Assembly: GCA_016716065.1 (NCBI GenBank)
Contig: JADJXA010000007.1
Span: 248,001-312,000 of the forward strand
DNA from: Candidatus Leptovillus gracilis
GTDB taxonomy: Bacteria; Chloroflexota; Anaerolineae; Promineifilales; Promineifilaceae
Length of the DNA: 64,000 nucleotides
Direction: 5' to 3'
Shown: one piece after another, positions 61,794-64,000 of the stretch
How the letters are laid out: each line of letters begins with the position of its first letter
How positions within the stretch are numbered: position 1 is the first letter of the stretch
Notes under the pieces: generated by a model
What the model saw: the letters and a program-made list of their open reading frames with translations, nothing else
Database searches by the model: none
What the model was told of the DNA's origin: nothing
Made by a program: the position numbers and the translations under genes

Positions 61794-62648
61794 CCGCAGC
61801 ATCAGTGGGTCGGCCCCACCTGGCTCAAATACCTGGGCAGTCCCGGCGTCTATGTGCAGGGCGGCAAAGAGCGTGGGCGTGGCCTGGGCGGCGTCAATCG
61901 TCACCAGCACCTCCCGGCTGATCCCCGGTGGCAGCCAGACCTGCCCGATAACTTCACCCAATTCCCCCTCGTTGTTGGTATAAATTGCCACCCACACATT
62001 GGCGTCAGCCACCACCAACGGGACAACAACGGTTGTTTCCGCCGTGTCGGTAATTGGCGCTTGGTCACGGGTAGCCAGGTAAGGGCCAGGGTTGGTCCTG
62101 AAGTTGAAGGGGTTGGGGATGCGTCCCTGATAAGTAATTTGTGGATCGGCCGCCGGGAAATTGAAACCGCTACCCGGTTCTGTGTCTTCATGTAAGAAGA
62201 TAAAAAGCTGGTCGGTGACGCTGTTGACTTGCAGCGGAACCCGAACTTGTTGATTCAGACCGTCAGCCAGCGCCGCCGAGCCGATGATCAGACCAGGGCG
62301 ACCCTCGCCGTCGTCCTGGTACACCACCAGCCAGCCTGGGCCATTGCTGATCACACGCTCCACGGTAATCGCGCCATCTACCAGTGGTTGATCCAGCACC
62401 AGCACGTCAGGTGGGTAGGTGACATTGATTTGGGCCACGACTGGCTGACCGGCCAGCAGGATAGGCAGATCGCCATCGGGAAAATCGAAGCGGTTGGCAC
62501 GGCCGTTATCCTCGTGCAGCATGGTATATAAAACCGGTGTGCCCTGCCGCCAGGGGATATGCACCACCACATCGGCCATTTGCCCGGCGTCTACAAACGT
62601 GTGGCCTAAAATCGGCCCCATCTTGCCCTGCTCGTCGGCGTAGACCAC
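61752..62648 (-). pseudogene. Repeat lipoprotein, C-terminal part in a shifted frame
   Basis: Continuation of the gene from 63244. In frame from about 62648 it reads MVYADEQGKMGPILGHTFVDAGQMADVVVHIPW, then more copies of the same approximately 100-residue domain, each with a WLVVYQDDGEGRPG-like and an FIFLHEDTEPGSGFNFP-like part. Three full repeats can be counted. Its only in-frame start is within a repeat and has no ribosome site, so it depends on the upstream part. See the entry at 62606-63244 for the frame break. Confidence 0.78.
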
Positions 62649-63244
62649 CAGCCAGCCGGGGTTGGCGCCGTCACGCTTGCCACGCGCACCAACCCATCTT
62701 CGATGATGTTCTGGTCGGCGGCGGTGATGGCCGGCAAGGCCAGGTCGCGTTGGATGGCAAAGGATTGGGCGGTTACGGCCGTTTCCGCCAGCAGCGGCTC
62801 GTCCACCCCCGGAAATTCAAACACGCCCGCCGCCCCGGCGTCCACATGGATGATGGCCGCCAGTTGGTCCGTGGCCGCCAGCGGGTTGATGGTTACGACT
62901 ACGTCGCTGCTGACACCGCCGGGCACAGCCGTATACCCCAACACCTCACCCACCTGTCCCTCCCGCTCGGCGTGAATCACCAGCCAGGACGGCTCTAATA
63001 CCGTCACGTTGGTGATGACCAGACGGCCGTCTTCGTCAATCGTCTGGTCATCTACCGCCAGACCAGGCCGGATGGGCGTCGGGCTGGGCGGCGTCGTAGC
63101 GGTGGCGGTGGGCTGCGCTGGCGCCGTGGCCGTGGGGGTGGTGGCAACGGCCGTGATCGTCGGCGTTGGCGCCGGTGTTGGCTCTTCCCCACAAGCTGCC
63201 AGCAGCAGCAGTAAAATCAGACAAACAAGAATCCGTTTCAACAC
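62606..63244 (-). pseudogene. Repeat lipoprotein (DUF7282-like), N-terminal part, frameshifted
   Basis: Exported lipoprotein. A GTG start at 63244 with AGAGG upstream gives a hydrophobic signal ending in the lipobox LLAAC, then a Thr/Pro linker. The first repeat reads VDDQTIDEDGRLVITNVTV, SWLVIHAEREGQVGEVLG, LAAIIHVDAGAAGVFEFPG. These resemble DUF7282-type surface domains of Archaea and Chloroflexota. The second repeat breaks at VTAPTPAGWWSTP, where the neighbouring frame carries on with GWLVVYADEQG. A one-base change around 62655-62675 would restore a protein of about 497 residues. It is divergent from the TetR gene and could be its target. Confidence 0.78.
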
Positions 63245-63264
63245 AACATAACCTCTTACAAGTT

Positions 63265-63288
63265 GACGATTGCTGGCTGGCAATCGTC
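63265..63288. repeat. Small inverted repeat in the lipoprotein-TetR gap
   Basis: GACGATTGC and GCAATCGTC separated by 6 bases, just upstream of the lipoprotein start. It could be regulatory or another repeat-type hairpin. Confidence 0.5.
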
Positions 63289-63383
63289 TGTTGACAATTG
63301 ATTCGATTGTATGTCGGAACAGAAAAATGCCAAAATCAGCCGCAGTTCTCACCTGTTTGACAACCAGCATCAAGCGCTGTATC

Positions 63384-63419
63384 ATGTGACCGGTCGGTCA
63401 TATGACCGACCGGTCACAT
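63384..63419. promoter_or_regulatory. 36-bp perfect palindrome, probable TetR operator
   Basis: ATGTGACCGGTCGGTCAT followed by its exact reverse complement, 10 bp before the tetR-like ATG. Each half contains GACCGGTCGGTC, itself made of repeated GGTC/GACC units as in typical TetR-family operators. Autoregulation is likely. Confidence 0.8.
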
Positions 63420-63429
63420 CAGGACAAAA

Positions 63430-64000
63430 ATGCCTAAACAGACATTCTTCAACTTACCGGCCGAAAAACGGCAAACTTTTTTAGACGTTGCCATCGCCGA
63501 ATTTGCCGCCAACGACTTTGCCAATGCCTCCGTTTCGCGCATTGTCGCCAGGGCGGGCATTGCTAAAGGCAGCTTTTACCAATACTTCGAGAACAAAGAA
63601 GATTTGTATCGTTACCTGCTGGACCTGGGGACGCAGGCGAAAATGGCCCTGTTTCATGCGCAGCCGCCAGACCCGTCCGGCAGCCTCTTTGCCTATTTGC
63701 GGCAACTGGCCCAGGCCGGCGTGGCTTTTGAACTGAGCCAGCCGCAGCTCAGCCAGATCGGTTATCGGGCAGTGCAAAGCAACAGCCTGCCGCCGGAGTT
63801 TTTGGCCGAGGCGCGGCAAAGCAGCCGTCACTTTTTTGCCCAACTGATTACCCAGGCCAAAAGCCAGGGCAGCGTAGACACGGCCGTTGACGAAGATTTG
63901 GCCGCGTTTGTCTTTAGCGTCGTCTTCACCGAATTGGGGCGCTATCTGATGGCGCGGCTGGCGCAAGAGGGCGTGATGGTGGACGACGGCCGTTTGCCCT
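63430..64000 (+). CDS. TetR/AcrR family transcriptional regulator, partial at 3' end
   Basis: 190 codons open to the window end. The N-terminal DNA-binding domain is typical: KRQTFLDVAIAEFAANDFANASVSRIVARAGIAKGSFYQYFENKEDLYRYLL. The HTH is A-SVSRIVARAGIAKGSFYQYF. The C-terminal ligand domain is helical and starts near residue 65. The start ATG at 63430 follows AGGAC. A perfect 36-bp palindrome sits directly upstream, and the divergent lipoprotein gene may be co-regulated. The ligand is unknown, and the last 10-20 residues are outside the window. Confidence 0.92.
   Translation, partial: MPKQTFFNLPAEKRQTFLDVAIAEFAANDFANASVSRIVARAGIAKGSFYQYFENKEDLYRYLLDLGTQAKMALFHAQPPDPSGSLFAYLRQLAQAGVAFELSQPQLSQIGYRAVQSNSLPPEFLAEARQSSRHFFAQLITQAKSQGSVDTAVDEDLAAFVFSVVFTELGRYLMARLAQEGVMVDDGRLP

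Noticed and set aside
1..64000. tRNA, rRNA and replication origin features
   Set aside because: No cloverleaf, rRNA-like segment or DnaA-box cluster was recognised by eye. A covariance-model scan would be needed to exclude small RNAs.

Overview
The window looks like part of a chromosome of a Chloroflexota bacterium, probably Anaerolineae/Ardenticatenia-like. This is inferred from the gene set, not from a marker gene. Supporting signs are GC-rich coding DNA, a RarA ATPase fused to a methyltransferase-like domain, a giant secreted beta-helix ('choice-of-anchor Q'-like) protein, secreted proteins carrying a YLP-x(2)-[FY]K motif, an Flp-type pilin and a HoxEFUYH hydrogenase. No rRNA, tRNA or CRISPR array was seen.

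Layout. 0-4 kb: gcvP (partial) and gcvH behind a glycine riboswitch, divergent from alr. 4.1-9.1 kb: a minus-strand redox operon (cytochrome b-like membrane protein, 12-heme cytochrome c, 2[4Fe-4S] ferredoxin, FAD/NAD oxidoreductase, 16-heme cytochrome c), a possible route for electrons from the cytoplasmic NAD(P)H pool to the outside. 9.3-12 kb: exonuclease III and a GT-C membrane glycosyltransferase. 12.4-29.8 kb: cell-surface block with an Flp-like pilin, a 4358-residue repeat protein, a secreted zinc metalloprotease and a small protein with an LPDSG-TM-basic tail. 30-32.2 kb: rarA fusion, broken by one base. 32.4-41.9 kb: an AT-richer island with a degenerate stand-alone alanyl-tRNA-synthetase-like protein, a seven-GAF histidine kinase (one frameshift), two small receivers, a receiver fused to an APH-like kinase and a receiver fused to a CHAT protease. 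This is the best candidate for an undescribed system. 41.9-49.5 kb: BaiN-like flavoprotein, a Kef antiporter split by an IS1182-like element with a clean 4-bp target duplication, and a large U32 peptidase. 49.6-58.4 kb: NTF2-like protein, formate dehydrogenase, hoxEFUYH and the maturation protease hoxW. 58.4-64 kb: a Doc toxin module, deoB, a second toxin-antitoxin-like pair, deoC, a repeat lipoprotein, and a TetR regulator behind a 36-bp perfect palindrome.

Two genome-wide textures stand out. The octamer palindrome ACGGCCGT is scattered through coding and non-coding DNA every few hundred bases but is nearly absent from the 32-42 kb island and absent from the IS. Tracts with a strict 7-bp period, each with its own unit and often self-complementary, sit in many intergenic gaps and inside the riboswitch, rarA, the U32 peptidase and hoxW. 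Several genes carry single-base frameshifts (rarA, GAF kinase, U32 peptidase, lipoprotein, transposase), so residual sequencing error must be weighed against real decay.
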